A stretch of DNA of 64,000 nt, taken from Alphaproteobacteria bacterium (GTDB lineage Bacteria > Pseudomonadota > Alphaproteobacteria > Sphingomonadales > Emcibacteraceae). The position numbers and the translations under genes are program-made. How positions within the stretch are numbered: the stretch's first letter is position 1; every line of letters starts with the position of its first letter. The notes below the pieces were generated by a model. The model worked only from the letters and a program-made list of their open reading frames with translations. It searched no databases and was not told where the DNA came from. Shown piece by piece: positions 26,743 to 34,866 of this stretch. The stretch covers positions 232,319 to 296,318 of the forward strand of contig NVTE01000002.1 in NCBI GenBank assembly GCA_002401455.1, given 5' to 3'.

Positions 26743-26760
26743 GGTTCTTGGTAAAGAACC
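26743..26760 (-). repeat. Hairpin able to compete with the closing stem of the structured RNA
   Basis: On the minus strand GGTTCTT (26760-26754), a four-base loop and AAGAACC (26749-26743) form a perfect seven-pair hairpin. The AAGAACC arm can instead pair with GGTTCT at 26733-26728, which is the outer part of the 5' strand of the structured RNA's closing stem. Three mutually exclusive pairings are therefore possible, as in a switch. Confidence 0.45.
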
Positions 26761-26938
26761 ATTTAATTTCAGATGAAGCTATATATTTATTCCATTGAAT
26801 CAAATACCTAACTCACAGCAACAGTCTTCACTGTAGTGCAATCATAGAATAGCTTTTCATAAGCAGAATGTGCTGTTATATTACGGTTTAATATGAAATA
26901 TAATCTAGAGAACCGGATTTAAAACAGAATAAAATTCT
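26761..26938. other. AT-rich intergenic region before the Lrp gene
   Basis: About 180 bases, strongly A+T rich, separating the structured RNA (minus strand) from the Lrp/AsnC gene (plus strand). It must hold both start sites. I see no convincing -35/-10 pair. Lrp-type regulators favour such bendable A+T-rich DNA, so self-regulation is plausible but not shown. Confidence 0.3.
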
Positions 26939-27436
26939 ATGACCCCTGAAAAATCCCTCAGTAAACAGAAACCCCTGGATAAAATTGATCAGAATATCCT
27001 GAAAATCCTTCAGGAAGATGGCCGGGTGTCCAACGTCAAACTGGCCCAGATCATCAACCTGAGCCCGACCCCCTGTCTGGAACGGGTCAAGCGCCTGGAA
27101 AAAGAAGGCTATATCAAGGGCTATGTCGCCCTACTGGATTCAGACCTGCTCGGGGCCGCTCTGGTCTCTTTCATTGAGGTCTCCCTAGCCCGGACCACGA
27201 CCAAGGCGCTGGATACCTTCCGCACCGAAATATGGAAGATGGAAGAAGTTCAGGAATGCCATATGGTCGCCGGGGGCTTTGATTACCTGATCAAGGTCAG
27301 AACCCGGGACATGGCCCATTACCGCAAATTCCTCGGCGAAAAACTGTCCAGCCTGAGCGACATCAGCAGCACCCATACCTATGTGGTTATGGAAGAAGTC
27401 AAAGTCACCAGCGCCATCGCCATCCCTAACACATAA
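26939..27436 (+). CDS. Lrp/AsnC-family regulator
   Basis: 165 residues. A helix-turn-helix (LDKIDQNILKILQEDGRVSNVKLAQIINLSPTPCLERVKRLEKEGYI) is followed by the RAM ligand-binding domain (SFIEVSLARTT, ECHMVAGGFDYLIKVRTRDMAHYRKFL, THTYVVMEEVK). The sequence is of the Lrp/PutR type that senses leucine or proline. Its place between putA/sdaA and a ferredoxin suggests it controls the amino-acid catabolic genes beside it; in other alphaproteobacteria PutR next to putA activates it with proline. The start ATG has only a weak ribosome site. Confidence 0.92.
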   Translation: MTPEKSLSKQKPLDKIDQNILKILQEDGRVSNVKLAQIINLSPTPCLERVKRLEKEGYIKGYVALLDSDLLGAALVSFIEVSLARTTTKALDTFRTEIWKMEEVQECHMVAGGFDYLIKVRTRDMAHYRKFLGEKLSSLSDISSTHTYVVMEEVKVTSAIAIPNT

Positions 27437-27450
27437 GATTACCGCGTATT

Positions 27451-27768
27451 ATGACAACAATCACCTTTATTTCCCCCGATGCAAAGCAGCATACTGTCAC
27501 CGCCACCAATGGTGAAACTCTGATGGATGCGGCGGTGGAAAATGACATCCCCGGCATTGACGCCGACTGTGGTGGTGGCTGCGCCTGTGCCACCTGCCAT
27601 ATCCTAGTCCCCGATGCCTTTATGACCGAAGTGTCCCACATGGATGAAGATGAGCAGTATCTGCTTGATTTTCTCGACAACCGGCAAAAAAACAGCCGCC
27701 TCAGCTGTCAGATTAAGGTTACTGACCGGCTGGACGGCATGGTGATTACGGTTCCTGAGCAGCCCTGA
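27451..27768 (+). CDS. Adrenodoxin-type [2Fe-2S] ferredoxin
   Basis: 105 residues. The cluster ligands are Cys40, Cys46, Cys49 (spacing C-x5-C-x2-C in DCGGGCACATCH) and Cys86 (RLSCQIKV); an extra Cys44 lies between the first two. This is the vertebrate/bacterial adrenodoxin class that passes electrons to P450s, Rieske oxygenases or iron-sulfur assembly. The acidic stretch MDEDEQYLLDFLDN is the usual partner-docking surface. No ferredoxin reductase or oxygenase is adjacent. It follows the Lrp gene by 14 bases and is likely transcribed with it. Confidence 0.93.
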   Translation: MTTITFISPDAKQHTVTATNGETLMDAAVENDIPGIDADCGGGCACATCHILVPDAFMTEVSHMDEDEQYLLDFLDNRQKNSRLSCQIKVTDRLDGMVITVPEQP

Positions 27769-27791
27769 GACTTGGGGCTGGCTGTCGAAGG

Positions 27792-28445
27792 TTACCAAGT
27801 GACGGTGATAGGGTGTTGCCCGTTCAGTATCTGATTGAGGACTAGTCCAACCCTTGTGTAATAATGCCTGTCATAGCCATAATTTCTATGGGTGCGACAA
27901 TCATGATGGCGATCCTGTCTATAACTATGCCTGGTCACTTGCTGGTAACCATGGCTACGGTCATAACGACGTTCTGCCCGACGGTCATATTTGGCATGCT
28001 TGCGGTGATGGCGACGTTCAGCACGGTCGGCCCGACGATCCTGTTTGGCTTCTAGGCGGTCCGCACGGTCATGGCGTTGTTCAGCTCGACGGTCATGACG
28101 GCGGTCGGCGCGATCATGACGACGGTCATATTTGGCATGCTGGCGGTCTTGTTTGGCCGCAATCCTGTCAGCACGGTCGTGACGGCGATCATGCTTGGCG
28201 ACCTGCCGGTCATCCCGACGGTGGGCGCGCTGCTGGACCTGCCTGCGGTCATTTTTACCAAAATGTTTGCGGTCCTGTTTGCGGGTCCGCTCATGGGCCC
28301 GGTCATGGTCCTTTTGCTGAGACTGCTTCTCCCGGTGGCCATCGGAATAGGCCACCGCAGCAGGGCTGCCAAAAGCCAGGGCCCCCAATACAAGAGTGCC
28401 CAACACCGTCCGGGCCATCATCAAGCTGCCTGTTGTCTTTTTCAT
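27792..28445 (-). CDS. Exported low-complexity Arg/Asp/His-rich repeat protein
   Basis: 217 residues. A clear signal peptide (MARTVLGTLVLGALAFGSPAAVA) is followed by about 125 residues built from degenerate units such as KYDRRHDRADR, HDRRAEQRHDRADR and KQDRRADRAERRHHRK, and then a less repetitive C-terminus (VTRHSYRQDRHHDCRTHRNYGYDRHYYTRVGLVLNQ). The tail has the layout of the RcnB-type nickel/cobalt homeostasis proteins, but I am not certain. The His and Asp content suggests metal binding or polyanion binding in the periplasm. Two 21-base DNA copies lie at about 27980 and 28121. AAAGGAAC precedes the ATG. The region after 28446 to mmsB holds no further gene. Confidence 0.75.
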   Translation of the reverse strand: MKKTTGSLMMARTVLGTLVLGALAFGSPAAVAYSDGHREKQSQQKDHDRAHERTRKQDRKHFGKNDRRQVQQRAHRRDDRQVAKHDRRHDRADRIAAKQDRQHAKYDRRHDRADRRHDRRAEQRHDRADRLEAKQDRRADRAERRHHRKHAKYDRRAERRYDRSHGYQQVTRHSYRQDRHHDCRTHRNYGYDRHYYTRVGLVLNQILNGQHPITVTW

Positions 28446-28544
28446 CGTCTGTTCCTTTCTGGTTAATGAGAATGGATACAGCCTATGAGAAAGCGCCTGA
28501 ATGATTTCTGAACATGTTGCTTAACTTCTGTTCATCTTACAGGA

Positions 28545-29429
28545 TTAGCCCCGTAACATATTGATAATGCCGGAAAAATCCATATCATCCGCACTCATAT
28601 CGGTGAATTTTTCATAGAGATCCCGGGACATTTGACCCAGCGGCGTCGTCACCCCGGCCGACTGGGCCGCTTCCTGGGCCAGACGCAGGTCCTTCAACAT
28701 CATCGCTGCGGCAAAACCGGCCTTATAGTCGTTATTGGCTGGCGAGGTTTCCACCGGCCCCGGCACCGGGCAATAGGAGGTCAGTGACCAGCACTGACCA
28801 GAGGCCTTGGACGATATGGCAAACAGCTTGTCCGCCTCAAGGCCGAGCTTCTCTGCCAGCACGAAGGCTTCCGCGACGGAAATCATCTGAATGCCCAGCA
28901 TCATGTTATTGCAGATCTTGGCCGCCTGGCCCGACCCGGCTTTACCGGCATGAATGATATTGGCCCCCATATTATCGAGATAAGGCTCGGCGGCGGTAAA
29001 GGCTTCTTCAGTCCCCCCGACCATGAAGGTCAGGCTGCCCATGGCGGCGGCGGCAACACCACCGGACACCGGGGCATCGACCATGTTCATACCGGCGGCC
29101 GTGGCGGCGGCAACAACTTCGCGCGCGCTGTCCACATCAATGGTCGAGCAGTCCATCATCAGAGTGCCCTCACCGGCAGCTGCGATCAGACCATTTTCGC
29201 CCAGATAGACAGACTTCACATGTTTTCCGGCCGGCAGCATGGTGATCACGGCGTCCACACCCCGGACCGCATCGGTGGCACTTGACGCCGCTGTTGCTCC
29301 CTCGACACAGATCTCCGCAACCACCTGATCGTTGAGGTCAAACACTTTCAGCTCATGGCCAGCCTTGAGGATATTGCGGGCCATACCGCCGCCCATATTG
29401 CCCAGCCCGATAAATCCAACTTTCGCCAT
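28545..29429 (-). CDS. mmsB: 3-Hydroxyisobutyrate dehydrogenase
   Basis: 294 residues. The NAD-binding Rossmann motif GFIGLGNMGGGMARN is at the N-terminus, the substrate-binding MVDAPVSGGVAAAAMGSL in the middle, and the catalytic lysine region GSGQAAKICNNMMLG at about 165-180. It oxidises 3-hydroxyisobutyrate to methylmalonate semialdehyde, the step between the hydrolase and MmsA in valine degradation. It is the last gene of the four-gene valine block (mmsA, acyl-CoA dehydrogenase, hydrolase, mmsB), all on the minus strand. Confidence 0.95.
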   Translation of the reverse strand: MAKVGFIGLGNMGGGMARNILKAGHELKVFDLNDQVVAEICVEGATAASSATDAVRGVDAVITMLPAGKHVKSVYLGENGLIAAAGEGTLMMDCSTIDVDSAREVVAAATAAGMNMVDAPVSGGVAAAAMGSLTFMVGGTEEAFTAAEPYLDNMGANIIHAGKAGSGQAAKICNNMMLGIQMISVAEAFVLAEKLGLEADKLFAISSKASGQCWSLTSYCPVPGPVETSPANNDYKAGFAAAMMLKDLRLAQEAAQSAGVTTPLGQMSRDLYEKFTDMSADDMDFSGIINMLRG

Positions 29430-29459
29430 CTGTCTTTCCTTTTCTAAAGTCCGTTCTTT

Positions 29460-30515
29460 TTAAAGAACCAGTTCTTTGTCACCTAAATTTTCGAAATGCG
29501 CCATCACCTGCGCGTCGGTTACGGCCTCAACCGTGGCCGGGTTCCAGGTCGGGTTCTGATCCTTGTCAATCAGGACCGCCCGCACGCCTTCGTAAAAATC
29601 GCTCTGGTAGGACACGATGTGGCTGACGATGCGGTATTCCATCTGCATGGCCGGATTAAATTCCAGCGCCCCGCCCTGCAAAATCTGTTCGATGATCACT
29701 TTCATGCTGATCGGAGACATTTTTTTGAGTTTCGAGAGGGTTTTCGCCGCCCATTCATGGTCGATGGCCGCCAGATGATCCAGAATATCCTCAAGGCAAT
29801 GCTCCCCAAAGGCGGCATCGATCAGATCGCGGAATTCATCCAGCGGTGCCTCACCAGGGTCCTCGGCGAAACAGGAAATTACCCGGTCCACATCATCGGC
29901 GCTCTTGATATCAGCCTCTGCCAGAGCGGTCACAAAACCGTCAATCTTATCAGAGGTCATATAGGAGGTGCCGATCCCGGTATAGAGAATATCCGCCCCC
30001 TTGAGCCGGGCACCGGTCAGACCCAGATACATGCCCAGCTTACCCGGCAGGCGCGGCATGAAATAGCTGCCGCCCACATCGGGGATCAAGCCAATGGCTG
30101 ATTCCGGCATGGCGAACAGGCATTTTTCTGTGATGATACGGTGAGATCCATGAACCGAGACACCGACACCGCCGCCCATGGTAATGCCGTCCAGAAGGGC
30201 AATATAGGGTTTGGGGAAATGATAAATCCGGCTGTTCATGACATATTCGGTGGCAAAAAATTCGGTCGCCTTATGATGATCCTCCGGGCTGTTTTCCGCA
30301 AGAGTCTTAACGTCGCCCCCGGCACAGAAAGCCTTCTCTCCGGCCCCCTGGATGATCACCGCCTTGATGGCATCGTCCGTGGCCCATTTGACCAGTTCCT
30401 GATCCATCAGGACACACATGCCGGTGCTGAGGGAATTCAGGGCCCGGGGCCGGTTCAGCGTGATAATGCCAAGGCCGCCGCGTTCTTCAAAAAGGATTTC
30501 TGCTTCTGTCGTCAT
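29460..30515 (-). CDS. 3-Hydroxyisobutyryl-CoA hydrolase
   Basis: 351 residues, crotonase superfamily. The oxyanion-hole and active-site segments are visible (ALNSLSTGMCVLMDQEL, AFCAGGDVKTLAEN, PYIALLDGITMGGGVGVSVHG, FAMPESAIGLIPDVGGSYFM). The length and the C-terminal region (ADIDHEWAAKTLSKL... and VRAVLIDKDQNPTWNPATVEAV) identify the HIBCH type rather than a simple enoyl-CoA hydratase; the DKDQNPTW motif is the usual signature. It releases 3-hydroxyisobutyrate from its CoA ester so that MmsB can act. GGAG lies before the ATG. Confidence 0.94.
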   Translation of the reverse strand: MTTEAEILFEERGGLGIITLNRPRALNSLSTGMCVLMDQELVKWATDDAIKAVIIQGAGEKAFCAGGDVKTLAENSPEDHHKATEFFATEYVMNSRIYHFPKPYIALLDGITMGGGVGVSVHGSHRIITEKCLFAMPESAIGLIPDVGGSYFMPRLPGKLGMYLGLTGARLKGADILYTGIGTSYMTSDKIDGFVTALAEADIKSADDVDRVISCFAEDPGEAPLDEFRDLIDAAFGEHCLEDILDHLAAIDHEWAAKTLSKLKKMSPISMKVIIEQILQGGALEFNPAMQMEYRIVSHIVSYQSDFYEGVRAVLIDKDQNPTWNPATVEAVTDAQVMAHFENLGDKELVL

Positions 30516-30616
30516 GGTTTTTAGTCTCCGAATTATCTGAAAAATTTACATAAGCCGACTATAACCCCAAAGCAGGCGAAAATCTGTAATGAAAAAGTAT
30601 CAGATTCCATAAAGGG

Positions 30617-31753
30617 TTATTTTAAAATATGCCGCGCTGTGATCAGGCGCATAATCTCATTACTGCCTTCCAATATCTGATGAACCCTGACATCGCGCAG
30701 GAACCTTTCGATGGGAAAGTCCGAGACATAGCCATAGCCGCCGTGCAGCTGCAGGGCCTCATTAACCACCTTAAAGCCGGTATCAGTGGCCAGGCACTTG
30801 GCCATGGCGGCAAAGGGCGTGGCGTCCGGGGCTTTAGCATCGACCTTGCTCGCCGCTTTATGGAGAAGCAAGCGGGCCGCTTCCAGTTCCGTCGCCATAT
30901 CGGCTATCCGGAATTGCAGGGCCTGAAATTCATTGAGCCGTTTGCCGAACTGCTTGCGCTCCGCCATATAGAACACCGCGAGATCGAGACAGGCCTGGGC
31001 CGCGCCCAGCGAGCAGGCACCAATATTCAGGCGACCGCCGTCAAGACCCTTCATGGCAATCTTGAAGCCATCGCCTTCCGCGCCGACCAGGTTTTCCACC
31101 GGCACCCGGCAGTCCTCAAAATTAACTGTACAGGTCGGCTGACTGTGCCAGCCCATTTTCTTTTCCTGGGCGCCAAAACTTAAGCCCGGCGTGCCGTTTT
31201 CGACTACGATGGTGCTGATCCCTTTGGGGCCGGCCTCACCGGTGCGGACCATCACCACATAGACATCAGACCGACCGCCGCCGGAAATAAAGGCTTTCGC
31301 CCCATTGAGAATATAATGGTCGCCGTCACGGACCGCCTTGGTCCGCAGAGACGCGGCATCGGAGCCGGCCCCGGGTTCGGTCAGGCAATAGCTGGCAAAA
31401 TAAGCCATGGTGGTCAGTTTCGGGCAGAATTTCCGGCGTAGGGCCTGACTACCGAAACTGTCAATCATCCAGGTCGCCATATTATGGATCGACAGATAAG
31501 CCGCCGTCGAGGTGCAGCCTTTGGCCAATTCCTCAAAGATGATCGCCGAATCCAGGCGACTGAGCGCCGAGCCGCCGACGTCTTCCTTGATATAGATACC
31601 CGCCAGGCCCAGAGCGGCGGCTTGCCGCAGGGCGTCTTCCGGGAAGATATGATCCTGATCCCAGGCTTCTGCATGGGGGGCAAATTCATTTTCCGCAAAG
31701 GCGCGGGCCATATCCTGTATGGCCCGCTGATCTTCATTAAAGGTAAAATCCAT
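30617..31753 (-). CDS. Acyl-CoA dehydrogenase (probable isobutyryl-CoA dehydrogenase)
   Basis: 378 residues, FAD enzyme of the acyl-CoA dehydrogenase family. Visible are [28 protein letters not shown], the flavin-binding [35 protein letters not shown] and the catalytic base Glu362 within it. Its place in the valine operon makes isobutyryl-CoA the likely substrate, giving methacrylyl-CoA. A methacrylyl-CoA hydratase is not in the block and must be supplied by another crotonase. AAGGAAC precedes the ATG. Confidence 0.93.
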   Translation of the reverse strand: MDFTFNEDQRAIQDMARAFAENEFAPHAEAWDQDHIFPEDALRQAAALGLAGIYIKEDVGGSALSRLDSAIIFEELAKGCTSTAAYLSIHNMATWMIDSFGSQALRRKFCPKLTTMAYFASYCLTEPGAGSDAASLRTKAVRDGDHYILNGAKAFISGGGRSDVYVVMVRTGEAGPKGISTIVVENGTPGLSFGAQEKKMGWHSQPTCTVNFEDCRVPVENLVGAEGDGFKIAMKGLDGGRLNIGACSLGAAQACLDLAVFYMAERKQFGKRLNEFQALQFRIADMATELEAARLLLHKAASKVDAKAPDATPFAAMAKCLATDTGFKVVNEALQLHGGYGYVSDFPIERFLRDVRVHQILEGSNEIMRLITARHILK

Positions 31754-31788
31754 GGTTAAGTTCCTTAATTCAAAGATACTTTAGGACA

Positions 31789-33282
31789 TTATTTCAAGGT
31801 TGGGATAGAGAAATCTGCCTCAATGGTGCTGTCCGCCCAGCGAGCCGTCACGGTCTTCACTTTGGTATAGAACCGCAGACCTTCCATGCCATACTGGTTA
31901 TGGTCGCCAAAGGAGGACGCTTTCCAGCCGCCAAAGCTATGGAAGGCCAGCGGTACAGGGATTGGCACATTGATACCAACCATGCCCACTTCCACCCGGT
32001 CCGCATAGGTCCGGGCCGCCGCACCACTGCGGGTAAAGATTGAGGTGCCGTTACCATATTCATGGTCCGTCGCCAGCGCCAGGCCTTCTTCAAAATTCTG
32101 AACCCGCACTATCTGCAGGACCGGACCGAAGATTTCTTCCTTGTAAGACCGCATGTCTTTTTTGACATTATCAAACAGGGACCCGCCGAGGAAATAACCC
32201 TCTTCACTACCTTCAAGAACAAAGTCACGGCCATCAATCACAAGATCAGCGCCTTCATCAACGCCCATCTGGATATAATTCATCACTTTTTCACGGTGCT
32301 CTTTGGTCACCAAAGGTCCCATTTCCAGATTTTTTTCCAGGCTGGTGCCAATTTTCAGGGCCTTGATCCGCGGGGTCAGCAGCTCAACCAACTTGTCCGC
32401 CACTTCATCACCGACACAGACCGCAACAGAGATCGCCATGCAGCGCTCCCCGGCAGAACCATAAGCCGCGCCCATCAGGGCATTGGCGACACCTTCCAGG
32501 TCGGCATCGGGTAGGATCAGCATGTGATTCTTGGCCCCGCCCATAGCCTGACAGCGTTTGCCGTTTTTAGTGGCTGTTTCATAAACATATTGGGCGATCG
32601 GTGTGGACCCGACAAAGCTCACGGCCTTGATCCGGCTGTCATTCAACAGGGTATCCACGGCTTCCTTATCGCCGTTGACCACATTGAAAACACCGGCCGG
32701 TCCGCCAGCTTCCAGAAACAATTCCGCAATGCGCATCGGGCAGCCCGGAACTTTTTCAGATGGCTTCATGACAACCGTATTACCAGTGACGATGGCCATG
32801 CTTGCCATCCATAACGGGATCATCGCCGGGAAGTTAAACGGGGTAATACCCGCCACCACACCCAAAGGCTTGCGCATGGAATAAATATCAATACCGTTTG
32901 CCACATTGTCGGAAAAATCACCCTTTTGCAGATGGGGAATACCGCAAGCAAACTCAGCAACCTCAATACCGCGCAGGACAGATCCCATGGCGTCTTCGAT
33001 CACTTTACCATGCTCAAGTGCCACCAGTTCCGCCAGCTCAGCTTGATGTTTAAATAACAGGGCCGTAAAGGCAGTCATAATCCGGGACCGATGCAACACG
33101 GATGTTGCGGACCAGGCCGGGAAGGCCGCTTCGGCGTTGGCTATCGCCTGTTCAACTTCAGACTTGCTGGCCATAGGGACCTGGGCAGATCGTACCCCGG
33201 TTGACGGATTGAAAACGGGTGAAAACCGGCCACTGGTGCCCTGAAGATGCTCACCACCGATTAAATGGGTATATTGTTTCAT
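31789..33282 (-). CDS. mmsA: Methylmalonate-semialdehyde dehydrogenase (CoA-acylating)
   Basis: 497 residues, aldehyde dehydrogenase fold. It has the nucleotide-binding GITPFNFPAMIPLW, SFVGSTPIAQYV and the catalytic Cys281 in GERCMAIS; the usual general base glutamate is replaced (MGGAKNHMLI), as in MmsA and other CoA-acylating members. It yields propionyl-CoA and CO2 from methylmalonate semialdehyde. I start at the ATG at 33282, preceded by AGGGAC, instead of a TTG six bases upstream. First gene of the valine operon, divergent from a LysR gene. Confidence 0.95.
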   Translation of the reverse strand: MKQYTHLIGGEHLQGTSGRFSPVFNPSTGVRSAQVPMASKSEVEQAIANAEAAFPAWSATSVLHRSRIMTAFTALLFKHQAELAELVALEHGKVIEDAMGSVLRGIEVAEFACGIPHLQKGDFSDNVANGIDIYSMRKPLGVVAGITPFNFPAMIPLWMASMAIVTGNTVVMKPSEKVPGCPMRIAELFLEAGGPAGVFNVVNGDKEAVDTLLNDSRIKAVSFVGSTPIAQYVYETATKNGKRCQAMGGAKNHMLILPDADLEGVANALMGAAYGSAGERCMAISVAVCVGDEVADKLVELLTPRIKALKIGTSLEKNLEMGPLVTKEHREKVMNYIQMGVDEGADLVIDGRDFVLEGSEEGYFLGGSLFDNVKKDMRSYKEEIFGPVLQIVRVQNFEEGLALATDHEYGNGTSIFTRSGAAARTYADRVEVGMVGINVPIPVPLAFHSFGGWKASSFGDHNQYGMEGLRFYTKVKTVTARWADSTIEADFSIPTLK

Positions 33283-33416
33283 GGTCAAAGTCCCTTTGTC
33301 TGAAAAATGATGCAGTTGAATATTTAGCTCCTGTTCACTTTACTAGAGACAAAAATGCATTTCTATGGCAAAATATTCACAAACGTTCTGCAAAAATACA
33401 CAATGGTGGTTTTTAA

Positions 33417-34313
33417 ATGTATGATTGGAATGACTTAAGGTTTTTTCTTGAATTGTCTCGGCGCGGCCGACTGGTCAGTGCCGCCCGCAAGCTGCATGTG
33501 GATCATACCACGGTCAGCCGGCGCATTGCCGCCCTGGAGACTGAATTGAACGTGCGGCTGTTTGATAAATCACCGCGCGGCTATAAGCTGACCGATGCCG
33601 GCCTGCGGCTCCTGCCCCATGCGGAACAGATGGAAGCCCGCTCGAACCGCCTTTATCAAGAGATATCGGGCAAAGATGCCCGGTTGTCGGGCACGGTGCG
33701 GCTGGCGGCACCTGAGGGCCTGAGCGCCCATATCATTGCCCATAACATGGCCCAGTTCCGCGCTCTGCACCCGGATATTGAGCTGGAACTAATGGCCGAG
33801 TCCCGGCGCACCAGCCTGTCCAAGCGGGAAGCCGACATTGCCATCACCCTGGCCCGACCCGACGCCGGGCGGGTGATCGCCTGGAAGCTCTGTGATTACC
33901 GGCTCCGGCTCTATGGATCGCAGGACTATCTGGACCGACACCCCGACATATCAAGCCTTGAAGACCTGACTGATCATGACTTTATCAGTTATATTGATGA
34001 CCTGATTCAGCTGCCTGAACTGCGTTTTCTAGACCAGATCATAAAGGACCCCCATGTGGTCTTTCGCAGCACCAATGTTCTGGCCCAATATAATGCAGCC
34101 CTCGACGGCCTCGGCCTGTCGGTTGTCCATTGTTTCATGGCCGATCAGGACGACCGGCTGATCCCCGTCCTGCCTAAGCAAATTTTCATCGACCGGGAAT
34201 ATTGGCTGGTGGTTCATGAGGACCTGCGCCATGTGGCCCGGGTGGATGCGGTCTGCCGTTTCCTGACCCAACTGCTGAAAGAGCAGCATAACCGTATGGC
34301 AGGCAATATTTAA
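33417..34313 (+). CDS. LysR-family regulator divergent from the valine operon
   Basis: 298 residues. N-terminal helix-turn-helix (WNDLRFFLELSRRGRLVSAARKLHVDHTTVSRRIAALETELN), effector domain from about 90. The intergenic stretch 33283-33416 holds TTTGTCT (about 33294-33300) and AGACAAA (about 33352-33358), inverted and 51 bases apart, which could be two operator halves. Position suggests control of valine catabolism by a CoA ester or the semialdehyde, but the ligand is not deducible. Confidence 0.92.
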   Translation: MYDWNDLRFFLELSRRGRLVSAARKLHVDHTTVSRRIAALETELNVRLFDKSPRGYKLTDAGLRLLPHAEQMEARSNRLYQEISGKDARLSGTVRLAAPEGLSAHIIAHNMAQFRALHPDIELELMAESRRTSLSKREADIAITLARPDAGRVIAWKLCDYRLRLYGSQDYLDRHPDISSLEDLTDHDFISYIDDLIQLPELRFLDQIIKDPHVVFRSTNVLAQYNAALDGLGLSVVHCFMADQDDRLIPVLPKQIFIDREYWLVVHEDLRHVARVDAVCRFLTQLLKEQHNRMAGNI

Positions 34314-34375
34314 ATGGCCTTTTCGATCGCTTGAAGTTATAGCTATCTCTAGATTGTTTTCGCCGGAGTATTTGA

Positions 34376-34864
34376 ATGACCACACCAGAATTACAGGACC
34401 AGATGAAACAGGCCATGGGACGCTTAGGGGCGTCTGTCACGGTCATTACCAGTCATGACGGCACTCGGAAATATGCCATGACGGCAACAGCGGTAACCTC
34501 CCTGACCCTGGACCCGCCAGCACTTCTGATTTGTGTCAATCAGGAAAATGGCCTGCATCATGCGCTGTCCAAGGGGCACAGTTTTTGCGTTAATATCCTA
34601 TTTGGTGACCAGCAGGATATTTCCAACACCTGTGCCGGTGGGGAAAAAGGCGAGAATAAATTCAATCTAGGGGACTGGCAGCAATCAGAAGACAACATCC
34701 CCTATCTGGCCGGGGCCCAGGCGTCAATTTTCTGCGATCTGGACGATACCCATGTCTACGGCAGCCACAGCATATTCATTGGCAAGGTAAAAAAAATCAT
34801 CACCCGTGATGATATTTCACCCCTGATGTTTCTGGCCGGGAATTATTTCAGCCCCCACCCCTAG
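34376..34864 (+). CDS. Flavin reductase family protein
   Basis: 162 residues, flavin mononucleotide-binding split-barrel fold of the HpaC type. Features are the N-terminal MGRLGASVTVITSHDGTRKYAMTATAVTSLTLDPPALLICVNQ, then FCVNILFGDQQDISNTC, and DTHVYGSHSIFIGKVKKI. Such proteins reduce free FMN or FAD with NADH for a partner monooxygenase. No monooxygenase component is adjacent. GGAG precedes the start; it is 62 bases after the LysR gene and convergent with the peptidase gene (two bases apart). Confidence 0.9.
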   Translation: MTTPELQDQMKQAMGRLGASVTVITSHDGTRKYAMTATAVTSLTLDPPALLICVNQENGLHHALSKGHSFCVNILFGDQQDISNTCAGGEKGENKFNLGDWQQSEDNIPYLAGAQASIFCDLDDTHVYGSHSIFIGKVKKIITRDDISPLMFLAGNYFSPHP

Positions 34865-34866
34865 AA

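Noticed and set aside
27854..28504. Plus-strand open frame opposite the Arg/Asp/His protein
   Set aside because: Mirror of a repetitive gene with a clear signal peptide on the minus strand.
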